A stretch of DNA of 64,000 nucleotides. Origin: Actinomycetota bacterium (GTDB lineage: Bacteria > Actinomycetota > Acidimicrobiia > Acidimicrobiales > JAJPHE01). A program made the position numbers and the translations under genes. The notes under the pieces were generated by a model. It was not told the DNA's origin. It saw nothing but the letters and a program-made list of their open reading frames with translations, and did no database searches. The stretch is from the NCBI GenBank assembly GCA_021325435.1, contig JAJPHE010000115.1:1-64000 (forward strand), in the 5' to 3' direction. Shown in pieces: positions 42,180 through 49,846 of the stretch; the stretch's first letter is position 1, and each line of letters starts with the position of its first letter.

Positions 42180-43657
42180 GAGGTCAGGAAGGTGTTGCCG
42201 ACGGTCGTGTACTCCTGCTTGGAGCAGTCGAGCTTCACCGCCCAGGCCCCGGTGCTGCCGAAGTGACCGCCGTTGAAGTTGACCGTCGGGTAGACGTCGA
42301 GCTGCGGTCCGTAGCTGGCGGTCAGATGGGGCATGGCCGAGATGAAGTTGTCACGGGTGAGCTTGTCGATGCTGCCGACCGACTGCAGGGCGTAGTACAC
42401 GATCTCCGACGAGCCGTAGATGTCCATCTCCAGGTCGCGGGACTGCGGCTCCGGATCCGGCGCCGGGTTGTTCTGGCTGGTGAAGCCGGGCGGCTGCCGG
42501 TCGAGCCCGAAGAACGGCGAGAGGAAGGACGCCTTCACGTTGGGCTGCTCGCCGCACACGGCCGTGGCCACCAGATCCTCACCGTTGGTCACCCCGGGGC
42601 CCACCCACGCCGGCGTGTACAGCTGCTGGGCGGCGGCCTGGATCATGTCGATCCAGAAGTTCGGGTCGATGTCAAGGAAGGCGGCCGTGGCCCCCGCCTG
42701 GCGGGCCTGGGTGACGGCGTTGGCCGCGTCCTGCTGGCCGCCGTACTTGGAGGTCCGGATGGTGACGAACGAGACGTGGTGCTGGCGCAACACGTTGGCC
42801 ATCGCCGCGGTGACGTCGTCGAAATTGGGGGTCGACTCGGTGATGATCGCCCACTTCCCCTTCGACTCGGTGGGGTACAGGTTCACCGTGTTGGTGTAGA
42901 CCTCCGGCGTCTGGGCCGCGTAGGTCTGCGAGATGGCGAAATAGTTGAACAGGCCGGTCAGCCCGTTGGTGGTGACGCCGTCGGACAGGTACGGGGTGTG
43001 CGTCGACCCGAGGACGGGGTCGCTGGCGCAGGCCTGGATCTGGTCGGTGCCGGCCCCTCCGATGACGAGGAAGTCCTGGCGCGACAGCTGCTCGCACACC
43101 CGGCGGGCCACGTCCGGGTTGTACTGGTCGTCCATGAAGTCGACGACGACCCGGTAGCCGCCGAGGACGGTGTGGTTCTCCCAGAACAGCTTGCTGCCGG
43201 TCTGGAAGGCCTGCAGTGGCACCGGCGCCGCTCCCGTCTGGGGGGCGTGCAGCCCGATGTGGATGATCTTGTTGGCGGTGTCGATTCCGATCCGCTCGCA
43301 GGTGCCGCACCCCCCGCTGGGGGCGGCCACCGGCCCGCCGGAGGAGGTGGAGCCGCCGGCCCCCGACACCGCTCCGCCGGACGCGCCGCCGCTCACCCCG
43401 CCGAACCCACCGCCAGACACGCCCCCACCGCCGAGGCTGCCGCCGGCGCCGGTCGCGCCGATCTGGCCTCCGGCCCCGCCGCCGGAGGCGCCGCCTCCGG
43501 CGGCTCCTCCGGACAGGCCTCCGCCGCCACCCCCGCCGGCGCCGCCGCCCGCTTCGAGGTTGTGGACCGAGCCCGAGGTGAGGCCGCAGGCGCTCGCCAG
43601 CAGGGCGAGGCCGGCGACGGTCACCATGGCCCGCCAGGTCCGCCGGTCGTTGCTCAT
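42176..43657 (-). CDS. Liv-type substrate-binding lipoprotein, Gly-rich linker
   Basis: A 493-residue periplasmic-binding-protein type 1 (Peripla_BP_6) lipoprotein. The signal ends in lipobox LLASAC with Cys24. Residues about 35-115 are an extreme Gly/Ala/Ser repeat, ended by GGCGTCERIG with a CxxC pair. The binding domain proper then begins HIGLHAPQTGAA and contains FMDDQYNPDVARRVCEQL, GGAGTDQIQAC and the AQAGAT-like ARQAGATAAFLDIDP. The ligand is not predictable: amino acid, amide, or other. It is encoded between the DNRLRE-like protein (ATGA overlap) and livH. Confidence 0.9.
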   Translation of the reverse strand: MSNDRRTWRAMVTVAGLALLASACGLTSGSVHNLEAGGGAGGGGGGGLSGGAAGGGASGGGAGGQIGATGAGGSLGGGGVSGGGFGGVSGGASGGAVSGAGGSTSSGGPVAAPSGGCGTCERIGIDTANKIIHIGLHAPQTGAAPVPLQAFQTGSKLFWENHTVLGGYRVVVDFMDDQYNPDVARRVCEQLSRQDFLVIGGAGTDQIQACASDPVLGSTHTPYLSDGVTTNGLTGLFNYFAISQTYAAQTPEVYTNTVNLYPTESKGKWAIITESTPNFDDVTAAMANVLRQHHVSFVTIRTSKYGGQQDAANAVTQARQAGATAAFLDIDPNFWIDMIQAAAQQLYTPAWVGPGVTNGEDLVATAVCGEQPNVKASFLSPFFGLDRQPPGFTSQNNPAPDPEPQSRDLEMDIYGSSEIVYYALQSVGSIDKLTRDNFISAMPHLTASYGPQLDVYPTVNFNGGHFGSTGAWAVKLDCSKQEYTTVGNTFLTS

Positions 43658-44796
43658 GTTGCCTCCGAGGAAGGGTTGGTTCTCAGGTAGCGAAGGTGGT
43701 CGAGGGCGCGGCTGGTCGGGCCCCGCCGGGTACGCCTGGACGCCTCGTCCGACACGAACAGGGACGAGTAGAGAAGCAGCAGAAGAAAGACGATCCCAGC
43801 CGCCCAGAACCCGGCGGGCGGGATGGAGCTGGAGGATGCCGGCGCCCCGGTCCGGCCCGCCGAAGCCGACGTGCCCGGGGAGACGGTGGGGGACGGAGGT
43901 GTGGCCGCCGCCGGCGGGGTCGGAGCCACCGGGGCGGGCTCGGCCGGCAGCGGTCCGCTGGTGGCGCTGGGAGGCAGCGCCGGAGCCGGCTCGGTGGGCA
44001 CGGCCGAGCCGGTGTCGGATGGAGCCGACGGGGGCGCCGACACCGACCCGGCACCGGTGGACGGGGATGAGGAGCTGCCCGGCGGCTGGTAGGAGACCTG
44101 GCCGACGACCTTGGCCAGGGCCGCCGGGGGACCGAAGACCAGCTGGTAGGCCACGCTGGAGTTGGCCGGGTCGTCAGTGATCGCCACCCCGTTGTTCACC
44201 CCCGCGGTCACCCACCCCTGGGCGATCGGGGCGATGTCGACCTGGTAGCTCTGGCCGCCGCCGGCCGAGGCCAGGCGGGGGGCGTTCTTGGCACAGGTGT
44301 CGTGGGGCTTACCGCCGAAGGACTGCGCTCCGGGGCCGCCCGACCACGAGTTGTCGACCGCGCAGGCGATGGCCGGCGCCGGCACTCCCCCGGCCACGAA
44401 GGTGGGCCCGGACGGGTCGATCGGCAGGGACAGCTTGAACGACACGATGGTGGACCCCATGGGCACGTGGCTCATGTCGAAGGCGAGGTAGGTCTCCTTG
44501 TCCGCCTGGGTGGACCCGTCCGAGCACTTCGGCCCTTCGGGCCCGCCGACGGCGAGGTCCCCCGCCGGAAGCGGGTCCGGCACGGACGTAGCCGAGGTCG
44601 CCTGGCAGGGGTTGCCCGACTGCTCGCGCCAGTACCAGTTCGATTGGGTTAGGGCGACGGTTGCGGTCACCGGTCCGGACGCTGCGTGGGCGACACCCGT
44701 GGCGGGAGGGCCGCAGACGCCGGCCAGACCCACCACCGCCGCCACCAGAGCCCGGCCCAGGGCCACCGTTCGCGACGGTCCAGCTGTGACCTTCAT
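43654..44796 (-). CDS. Secreted DNRLRE-like, membrane-anchored protein
   Basis: A 380-residue exported protein. The signal peptide ends near residue 39 (GVAHA|AS). Residues about 42-235 form a beta-rich domain of the DNRLRE type (KETYLAFDMSHVPMGSTIVSF, AVDNSWSGG, QVDIAPIAQGWVTAGVNNGVAI), usually carbohydrate- or surface-related. A Pro/Ala/Ser-rich stalk (about 250-335) leads to a C-terminal helix FWAAGIVFLLLLLYSSLFV and a basic cytoplasmic tail. As first gene of the liv operon it probably assists the transporter at the cell surface (inference). Its stop overlaps the binding-protein ATG. Confidence 0.78.
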   Translation of the reverse strand: MKVTAGPSRTVALGRALVAAVVGLAGVCGPPATGVAHAASGPVTATVALTQSNWYWREQSGNPCQATSATSVPDPLPAGDLAVGGPEGPKCSDGSTQADKETYLAFDMSHVPMGSTIVSFKLSLPIDPSGPTFVAGGVPAPAIACAVDNSWSGGPGAQSFGGKPHDTCAKNAPRLASAGGGQSYQVDIAPIAQGWVTAGVNNGVAITDDPANSSVAYQLVFGPPAALAKVVGQVSYQPPGSSSSPSTGAGSVSAPPSAPSDTGSAVPTEPAPALPPSATSGPLPAEPAPVAPTPPAAATPPSPTVSPGTSASAGRTGAPASSSSIPPAGFWAAGIVFLLLLLYSSLFVSDEASRRTRRGPTSRALDHLRYLRTNPSSEAT

Positions 44797-44809
44797 GGGC
44801 GGGAGCGAC

Positions 44810-44815
44810 ACGATA
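44810..44815 (-). promoter_or_regulatory. Possible -10 box of the liv operon
   Basis: TATCGT on minus, 13 nt before ATG 44796. No ribosome-binding site is visible in the short leader. The 133-bp divergent gap to the next gene holds nothing else I recognise. Confidence 0.3.
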
Positions 44816-44929
44816 GTCAGGTTGGGCGCGGGAACGCTCACCGGGTGTGGCAGCTGCGGACTTCCGGCGGGAGGCGCCGGCGGGGCATGATGCCTGCCCA
44901 CTCGCCCGCCGGGATACAAGGAGGACGTC

Positions 44930-45490
44930 ATGGCCGACGAGCAGAGCCCCGCCCAGCGGGCGTCTTCGCCCGGCCGCCGGGGAGCCCCGGCGTTCGTGTC
45001 GGCCGTCCTGCGTCCCGGCCGCCTCGGAGCCCGGCTAGGCCTTGCCGTGGTCGCCCTCGGGCTGATCATCATCGGCATCGGCTGGAACGGCGCCGCCGGC
45101 GCCGGTGGCCAGATCAACCACGTGAGCGACCTGCGGGCCCAGCTGCCATGGCTGCTGTCGGGCGGCTTCCTCGGCCTCGGCGTCGTCGTCCTGGGCGCCG
45201 CCCTGGTCATCACTGAGTCCAACCGCGAGAACCGGCTGCGCCTCGAGCAGAAGCTCGACGAGATGGTCGAGGCCCTCGAGCGCACCTCCGCGGCGGGGAC
45301 AGTCACCCCCGCCGCTCCCGTAGACGCCAGCCGCCTCGTCGCCGTGGGCGCCAGCTCGTACCACCGCCCCGATTGTCACCTCGTTGACGGGCGCAAGGAG
45401 GTCGAGTACCTGACACCCGAGGAAGCGTCCGATCGGGGGCTCAAGCCGTGCCGCATCTGCGATCCCGAGCCGGCGCGGGCCGGCGCCTGA
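44930..45490 (+). CDS. Small membrane protein with Cys/His C-terminal motif
   Basis: A 186-residue protein. Two membrane helices lie at about residues 36-53 and 74-94, followed by a charged helix (RENRLRLEQKLDEMVEALER, coiled coil). The C-terminus has SYHRPDCHLVDGRKEVEYL, then LKPCRICDP: a His/Cys...CxxC pattern like the Ada-type metal-binding module, probably zinc-binding. AAGGAGG lies 5 nt before ATG 44930. Function unknown. Orientation is away from the liv operon and towards the LAGLIDADG gene. Confidence 0.78.
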   Translation: MADEQSPAQRASSPGRRGAPAFVSAVLRPGRLGARLGLAVVALGLIIIGIGWNGAAGAGGQINHVSDLRAQLPWLLSGGFLGLGVVVLGAALVITESNRENRLRLEQKLDEMVEALERTSAAGTVTPAAPVDASRLVAVGASSYHRPDCHLVDGRKEVEYLTPEEASDRGLKPCRICDPEPARAGA

Positions 45491-45533
45491 GCTCGCGCTA
45501 CTGAATCCCCGCCGGCCATGGCCGGCGATGACC

Positions 45534-45554
45534 GTTACAACCTCTTCGTACCCT
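45534..45554 (+). promoter_or_regulatory. Leaderless promoter with GTTACAACC box
   Basis: GTTACAACC (45534-45542), 6 nt, TACCCT (45549-45554), 6 nt, GTG 45561. Box and spacing match the uvrB promoter (box to -10: 6 nt) and the rightward promoter at 5744. The longer flank CCGTTACAACCTCT is nearly identical to CCGTCACAACCTCT at 5742. Confidence 0.5.
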
Positions 45555-45560
45555 CGGCCC

Positions 45561-46322
45561 GTGACGTACTCGGCCGAGAAGGTGAGACTGGTCGGCGACC
45601 TGCTCGCTCAGGGTCTGTCCCACGCGGAGATCTCGCGACGCACCGGCGTAAGCCGTTGGGCCATCCGACAATGGGAGGAGTTCGGCCCGGAGCAGCTGGC
45701 TGGCCGCCGTCTCAAGTCCGGGCAAGGTGAACCACACAGCCGGACGGAATGCGAAGCCCGCTGCACGGTGCCCCAGGCTGAATATGCCTACCTTCTCGGG
45801 CTTTATCTGGGGGACGGCTGTTTGAGCGAGACGCCGAAGGGAGTATTCAAGCTTCGCATCGTCCTCGACATGAAGTACCCGCACATCATCGGCGAGTGCT
45901 ATCGAGCCATGGGCTCTGTGCTGCCGAACCGTGTCGGTCGTGTCCGCAGACCGGGATGCGTGGAGGTGTACTCATACTCGAAGCACTGGCCGTGCCTCTT
46001 CCCTCAACACGGTAGGGGCATGAAGCACCTCCGCCCCATCCTCCTTGAGGACTGGCAGCACAAGATCGCGATCCAGGAGCATCCCCAGCGGCTCCTTCGT
46101 GGCTTGATCCACTCGGACGGATGTCGTGTCGTCAATGAAGTCAACGGAGGCGCCTATCCCCGTTACATGTTCAGCAGCGCCTCACCTGACATACAGCTCA
46201 TCTTCATCGAGGCCTGCCACGAGCTCGGGATCGTCTGGCGGCGCTGTAACGCGAGGAACTTGTCAGTTGGCCGTCGAGATTCCGTAGCGCGATTGGACGA
46301 GTTCATCGGGCCTAAGCGATGA
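45561..46322 (+). CDS. LAGLIDADG homing-endonuclease-like protein with HTH
   Basis: A 253-residue protein. The N-terminus is a helix-turn-helix (SHAEISRRTGVSRWAIRQWEEFG). Two LAGLIDADG-type motifs follow: YLLGLYLGDGC (about residue 76) and LLRGLIHSDGC (about residue 176); the glycine-aspartate pairs are intact, so a single-chain two-motif nuclease is plausible. It is free-standing, not inside an intein or intron that I can see, and it ends 1 bp from the 3' end of tRNA-Leu. Codon use is clearly less GC-biased than the neighbours (many T- and A-ending codons), suggesting recent transfer. Start GTG 45561 by promoter spacing; ATG 45528 is also in frame. Confidence 0.8.
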   Translation: MTYSAEKVRLVGDLLAQGLSHAEISRRTGVSRWAIRQWEEFGPEQLAGRRLKSGQGEPHSRTECEARCTVPQAEYAYLLGLYLGDGCLSETPKGVFKLRIVLDMKYPHIIGECYRAMGSVLPNRVGRVRRPGCVEVYSYSKHWPCLFPQHGRGMKHLRPILLEDWQHKIAIQEHPQRLLRGLIHSDGCRVVNEVNGGAYPRYMFSSASPDIQLIFIEACHELGIVWRRCNARNLSVGRRDSVARLDEFIGPKR

Positions 46323-46323
46323 G

Positions 46324-46408
46324 TGCCCGGGGCGGGATTCGAACCCGCACGCCCTTGCGGACAATCCGTTTTGAGCGGATCACGGCTGCCTGATTACGTC
46401 ACCCGGGC
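46324..46408 (-). tRNA. tRNA-Leu (anticodon CAA)
   Basis: 85 nt, class II. On minus: acceptor GCCCGGG pairs with CCCGGGC; D stem ACG/CGT; anticodon stem ATCCG/CGGAT with loop CTCAAAA, so anticodon CAA; a long variable arm (GTCC GCAA GGGC); T stem GCGGG/CCCGC with TTCGAAT loop; discriminator A. CCA is not encoded (followed by CTC). Class II shape and A discriminator fit leucine. The LAGLIDADG gene is convergent with its 3' end. Confidence 0.95.
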
Positions 46409-46416
46409 CTACACAC

Positions 46417-46422
46417 AAGTTA
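46417..46422 (-). promoter_or_regulatory. -10 box of tRNA-Leu
   Basis: TAACTT on minus, 8 nt before the mature tRNA 5' end. A TTGTCA (46442-46437) is 14 nt upstream, shorter than the usual spacer. Confidence 0.4.
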
Positions 46423-46435
46423 CCAGCGAGTCCTC

Positions 46436-46464
46436 CTGACAAAGGGGCCCCCACGGCCTAGCGT
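46436..46464 (+). promoter_or_regulatory. Promoter of the small ORF and fab operon
   Basis: CTGACA (46436-46441), 17-bp spacer, TAGCGT (46459-46464), then 7 nt to GTG 46472. The -35, spacer and -10 are all near ideal. Divergent from the tRNA promoter in the same gap. Confidence 0.55.
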
Positions 46465-46471
46465 GCGGGTG

Positions 46472-46582
46472 GTGCTCACCCTCCTCCGCCGCCTCATCCG
46501 ACCACTCCTGATAGCCGGCGTGCTGACCGCCGTCCGCCAGGCCCTCCTGGCCCGCAACGAGAAGCGGCTCGCGAAGCACTGA
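46472..46582 (+). CDS. 36-residue small ORF ahead of fabD
   Basis: The sequence reads VLTLLRRLIRPLLIAGVLTA and ends with a basic helix rich in Arg/Lys: a short amphipathic or membrane-inserting peptide. Nearly every third codon position is G or C, as in real genes here. A promoter with 7-nt spacing points exactly to this GTG (46469 is an alternative). It is 55 bp before fabD and may be a small protein or a leader peptide for the fab operon. No homologue is known to me. Confidence 0.5.
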   Translation: MLTLLRRLIRPLLIAGVLTAVRQALLARNEKRLAKH

Positions 46583-46637
46583 AACCCCCCGGCATCACCG
46601 ACGGTCGAACGACGAGAGGCGCGATCCTGGAGGCAGC

Positions 46638-47846
46638 GTGCTGATCTTCACCTTTCCGGGGCAGGGTTCCCAGAAGCCGGGCATGGGCCGGCCGTGGGTC
46701 GAGCACCCCTCGTGGGAGCTGGTGAAGGACGTCTCCGAGGCCGCCGACCGTGACGTGGCCCGGCTGCTCCTCGAGGCGGACAAGGACGAGCTGACGGCGA
46801 CCCGCAACGCCCAGCTGGCGACCTTCACGCTCAGCCTGGTGGTGCTGGACGCCATCGAGCGGCTGGGCATCTCGCCGTCGGCGTGCGCCGGCCACTCCCT
46901 GGGCGAGTACTCGGCCCTGGTGGCCAGCGGCGCGGTGGGCTTCGACGACGGGGTCCGCCTGGTCGCCGAGCGGGGCGAGGCCATGCAGGCGGCGGCCGAG
47001 GAGAACCCGGGGACGATGGCGGCCGTGCTGGGTCTCGACGACGACGACGTCGAGTCGGCTTGCCAGCGGGCGGAGAGCGAAGCGTGGGTGGCCAACTACA
47101 ACGCCCCCGGCCAGGTGGTCATCGCCGGCTCGAAGGACGGGGTGGCCGCCGCCGCCGAGGTGGCCAAGGGCATGGGGGCCCGCAAGGTAATGCCGCTGCC
47201 CGTGGGTGGCGCCTTCCACACCCCGCTGATGGCGCCGGCCCGGGCCCACCTGCGCAAGGCGCTGAGCGAGGCCACCTTCCACGAGCCCGAGGTGCCGGTG
47301 ACCGCCAACGTCGACGCCCGGGTCCACGGTGAGGCGTCCGAGTGGCCGGGTCTCCTGTCGGCCCAGCTGTGCAGTCCGGTCCGCTGGCGCCAGACCGTCG
47401 CCTCCCTGGTCGGCGAGGCACCCGGGGTGCCGGCGCTGGTGGAGGTCGGGCCGGGCGGGGTGCTGACCGGGCTGACCCGGCGGATCGCGGCCGAGGCCAA
47501 GGCCATCTCCGTCTCCGCTCCCGAGAACCTCAACAGCCTGGTGGAGGCCCTGGCCACCGAAGGGCCGCTGCTCTCGTACATCTCGAGCCACGAGGGCGAG
47601 CACCTCTACGTCTCGGAGCGTCTGGTGATCAGCCCGGCGGCCGGCCTGTTCCACCTGAGCGACGAGGGCTCGCCGGCCGACGGTGGCGAGGTGGCGGTGG
47701 GGGACCTCATCGGGCTCGTGGGCGACGTCGAGGTCCGCACACCCTTCGCCGGAAACCTCATGGGCATCCTGGCCCTGCCGGGTGAGCGGGTGACCGAGGG
47801 CCAGCCCATCGCCTGGCTGCGCAACGCCGGCGAGAACGCCGGCTGA
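46638..47846 (+). CDS. fabD: Malonyl-CoA:ACP transacylase fused to biotinyl/lipoyl-like domain
   Basis: FabD moves malonyl from CoA to ACP to supply elongation units. Residues 1-310 are the full enzyme: FTFPGQGSQKPGMG, GHSLGEYSAL with the nucleophile Ser87, and GGAFHTPLMAPA with the catalytic His near 194. Residues about 326-402 are extra (FabD is normally about 310 aa) and resemble a biotinyl/lipoyl domain: VISPAAGLF, EVAVGDLIGLVGD, VRTPFAGNLMGIL, PGERVTEGQPIAWL. The hairpin that would carry the modified lysine is shortened and has no lysine. GTG 46638 has GGAGG 4 nt upstream. First enzyme gene of the FAS II cluster. Confidence 0.94.
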   Translation: MLIFTFPGQGSQKPGMGRPWVEHPSWELVKDVSEAADRDVARLLLEADKDELTATRNAQLATFTLSLVVLDAIERLGISPSACAGHSLGEYSALVASGAVGFDDGVRLVAERGEAMQAAAEENPGTMAAVLGLDDDDVESACQRAESEAWVANYNAPGQVVIAGSKDGVAAAAEVAKGMGARKVMPLPVGGAFHTPLMAPARAHLRKALSEATFHEPEVPVTANVDARVHGEASEWPGLLSAQLCSPVRWRQTVASLVGEAPGVPALVEVGPGGVLTGLTRRIAAEAKAISVSAPENLNSLVEALATEGPLLSYISSHEGEHLYVSERLVISPAAGLFHLSDEGSPADGGEVAVGDLIGLVGDVEVRTPFAGNLMGILALPGERVTEGQPIAWLRNAGENAG

Positions 47847-47870
47847 TCGGTCGACGGAAGGCATGCGCTG

Positions 47871-48797
47871 ATGGGCGGCATCCGGATCGTGGGGTGGGGC
47901 ACCGCCCTTCCCGACAAGGTCATCACCAACGCCGACCTCGAGGCCCGTCTGGACACCACTGACGAGTGGATCACCGAGCGCAGCGGCATCCGCGAGCGGC
48001 GCGTCGGTGGGACCACGACCGAGCTGGCCGTCGGGGCCGGCCGGGCCGCCCTGGCCAAGGCCGGCCTCGAGCCCACCAACGTCGACCTGCTGGTGCTGGC
48101 CACCACCACCCCGGACCAGGCGGTGCCGGCGACCTCGGCCGCCGTGTCCCACGAGCTCGGGCTGCACTGCGGCGGCTTCGACCTGAACGCCGCCTGCGCC
48201 GGCTTCGTGTACTCGTTGGTGGCGGCTTCGGGCATGGCCACCGGCCACATCCGCAACGTCCTTCTCATCGGCTCCGAGACCCTGTCGCGGGTCACCGACT
48301 GGGAGGACCGCAGCACGGCCGTGCTCTTTGCCGACGGCGCCGGCGCCGTGGTCCTCCAGGCGGTGGAGGGGCCCGGTGACCTCCTCGGGTGGGATCTCGG
48401 CCTCGACGGGTCGCTGCGCCCGATCCTCTACGCCGACCTCGGCGGATTCATCGTCATGGAGGGCCGCGAGGTGTTCCGTCGGGCCGTGCGGGCCACCGTC
48501 GAGTCCGCCACTCAAGCGCTGCGGCGCTCCGGCGTCAGTGCCGACGAGATCGCGCTGTTCGTGCCCCACCAGGCCAACATCCGCATCATCGACGCCGCCG
48601 GTCAGCGCCTCGGCATCCCCCGTGAGCGCACGGCCGTGGTGCTCGACCGCACCGGCAACACCTCGTCGGCGTCGATCCCCCTGGCCCTGGCCGACGCCGC
48701 TGACGCCGGCCGCCTCTCCCCCGGCGACCTCGTCCTGCTGTCCGGCTTCGGCGCCGGCATGACCTGGGCCAGCGCCGTGGTGCGCTGGAGCGCATGA
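47871..48797 (+). CDS. fabH: Beta-ketoacyl-ACP synthase III
   Basis: FabH condenses acyl-CoA with malonyl-ACP to start fatty-acid synthesis. 308 residues, slightly short. The catalytic triad is complete: Cys109 in DLNAACAGFVYSL, His near 234 in PHQANIRI, Asn near 264 in GNTSSAS. TTTPDQAVPATSAAVSHELG and the dimer segment are typical. GGAAGG lies 9 nt before ATG 47871. Its stop overlaps the fabG ATG (ATGA). Confidence 0.97.
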   Translation: MGGIRIVGWGTALPDKVITNADLEARLDTTDEWITERSGIRERRVGGTTTELAVGAGRAALAKAGLEPTNVDLLVLATTTPDQAVPATSAAVSHELGLHCGGFDLNAACAGFVYSLVAASGMATGHIRNVLLIGSETLSRVTDWEDRSTAVLFADGAGAVVLQAVEGPGDLLGWDLGLDGSLRPILYADLGGFIVMEGREVFRRAVRATVESATQALRRSGVSADEIALFVPHQANIRIIDAAGQRLGIPRERTAVVLDRTGNTSSASIPLALADAADAGRLSPGDLVLLSGFGAGMTWASAVVRWSA

Positions 48798-49537
48798 GCC
48801 CGAGCGACGCCCCGTGGACCGACCGGGTGGTCATGGTCACCGGAGGCTCCCGCGGCATCGGGCGGGCCTGCGCCGAGCGGTTCGTGGCCGACGGCGACCG
48901 GGTCGTTGCCACCTCGCGCAGTGAGCCGCAGACGGCCGAGGAGGCGGACGGGCGGCTCTGGAACCTGGCCTGCGACGTGCGCTCGGCCGAGCAGGTGGAG
49001 TCGGCGTTCAAGGAGGTCGAGGAGCACTGGGGCCCGGTGGAGGTGCTGGTGGCCAACGCCGGCGTCACCCGCGACCAGCTGTTGCTGCGCATGGGCGAGG
49101 AGGCCTGGGAGGAGGTCCTCGACACCAATCTGACCGGCACCTACCGGGTGGTGAAGCGGGCCATTGGGCCCATGGTGCGGGCCCGGCGAGGCCGGGTGAT
49201 CGTGATCTCCTCGATCGTGGGCTTGGCGGGCCAGGCCGGTCAGACCAACTACGCCGCGGCCAAGGCCGGCCTGGTCGGCTTCGCCCGCTCCCTGGCCCGC
49301 GAGCTGGCCAGCCGGCAGATCCTGGTCAACGTGGTCGCACCGGGGGCGGTGCAGACCGACATGCTGGCCGCCCTGGGCGAGGACAACGTGGCCGCCCTGG
49401 TGGGACAGGTGCCGCTCGGGCGGGTCGCATCTCCCGCCGAGGTGGCGTCCGCCGTAGCCTTCCTGGCGTCGCCGGAGGCGTCCTACATCACCGGCGCCGT
49501 TCTGCCGGTGGACGGTGGGCTCGCCATGGGGCACTGA
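48794..49537 (+). CDS. fabG: 3-oxoacyl-ACP reductase
   Basis: A 247-residue short-chain dehydrogenase. The cofactor motif is TGGSRGIGRACAERF; NAGVTRD and the catalytic Ser (ISSIVGLAG) and YAAAKAG (Tyr/Lys) are all in place, and the C-terminus ends GGLAMGH, a FabG-type end. Reduces beta-ketoacyl-ACP with NADPH. Translationally coupled to fabH. Confidence 0.96.
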   Translation: MSPSDAPWTDRVVMVTGGSRGIGRACAERFVADGDRVVATSRSEPQTAEEADGRLWNLACDVRSAEQVESAFKEVEEHWGPVEVLVANAGVTRDQLLLRMGEEAWEEVLDTNLTGTYRVVKRAIGPMVRARRGRVIVISSIVGLAGQAGQTNYAAAKAGLVGFARSLARELASRQILVNVVAPGAVQTDMLAALGEDNVAALVGQVPLGRVASPAEVASAVAFLASPEASYITGAVLPVDGGLAMGH

Positions 49538-49603
49538 GCCCGGCGTGCACCCGAGCCGGACCGAGTCGAGATAGGCGGCAGCGCCGCCGAGAGAGGAGAC
49601 ACC

Positions 49604-49846
49604 GTGGACCGCGATGCGGCCTTCGAGAAGTTCAAGTCCGCCGCCGTGGAGGTGCTGCAGGTGCAGCCCGACCAGGTAGTGCCCGACGCCAAGTTCGGTG
49701 ACGACCTTGACGCCGACAGCCTTGACCTGGTCGAGCTGGTGATGGCGCTCGAGGAGCAGTTCGACATCAGCGTCGACGAGTCGGAGCTCGAGGGGATCCA
49801 GACCGTCGGCCAGGCCTTCGACCTCATAATCTCGAAGGTGGAATGA
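49604..49846 (+). CDS. acpP: Acyl carrier protein
   Basis: An 80-residue acidic helical protein. Ser39 in DADSLDLVELVMALEEQF is the phosphopantetheine site. Carries the growing chain between the FAS II enzymes. GTG 49604 has GAGAGGAG about 5 nt upstream. Its stop overlaps the fabF ATG (ATGA), giving coupled translation. Confidence 0.98.
   Translation: MDRDAAFEKFKSAAVEVLQVQPDQVVPDAKFGDDLDADSLDLVELVMALEEQFDISVDESELEGIQTVGQAFDLIISKVE

Noticed and set aside
45561-46322. Intein or intron-borne endonuclease
   Set aside because: No split host gene, splice-domain blocks or flanking exon pieces; the gene is free-standing.
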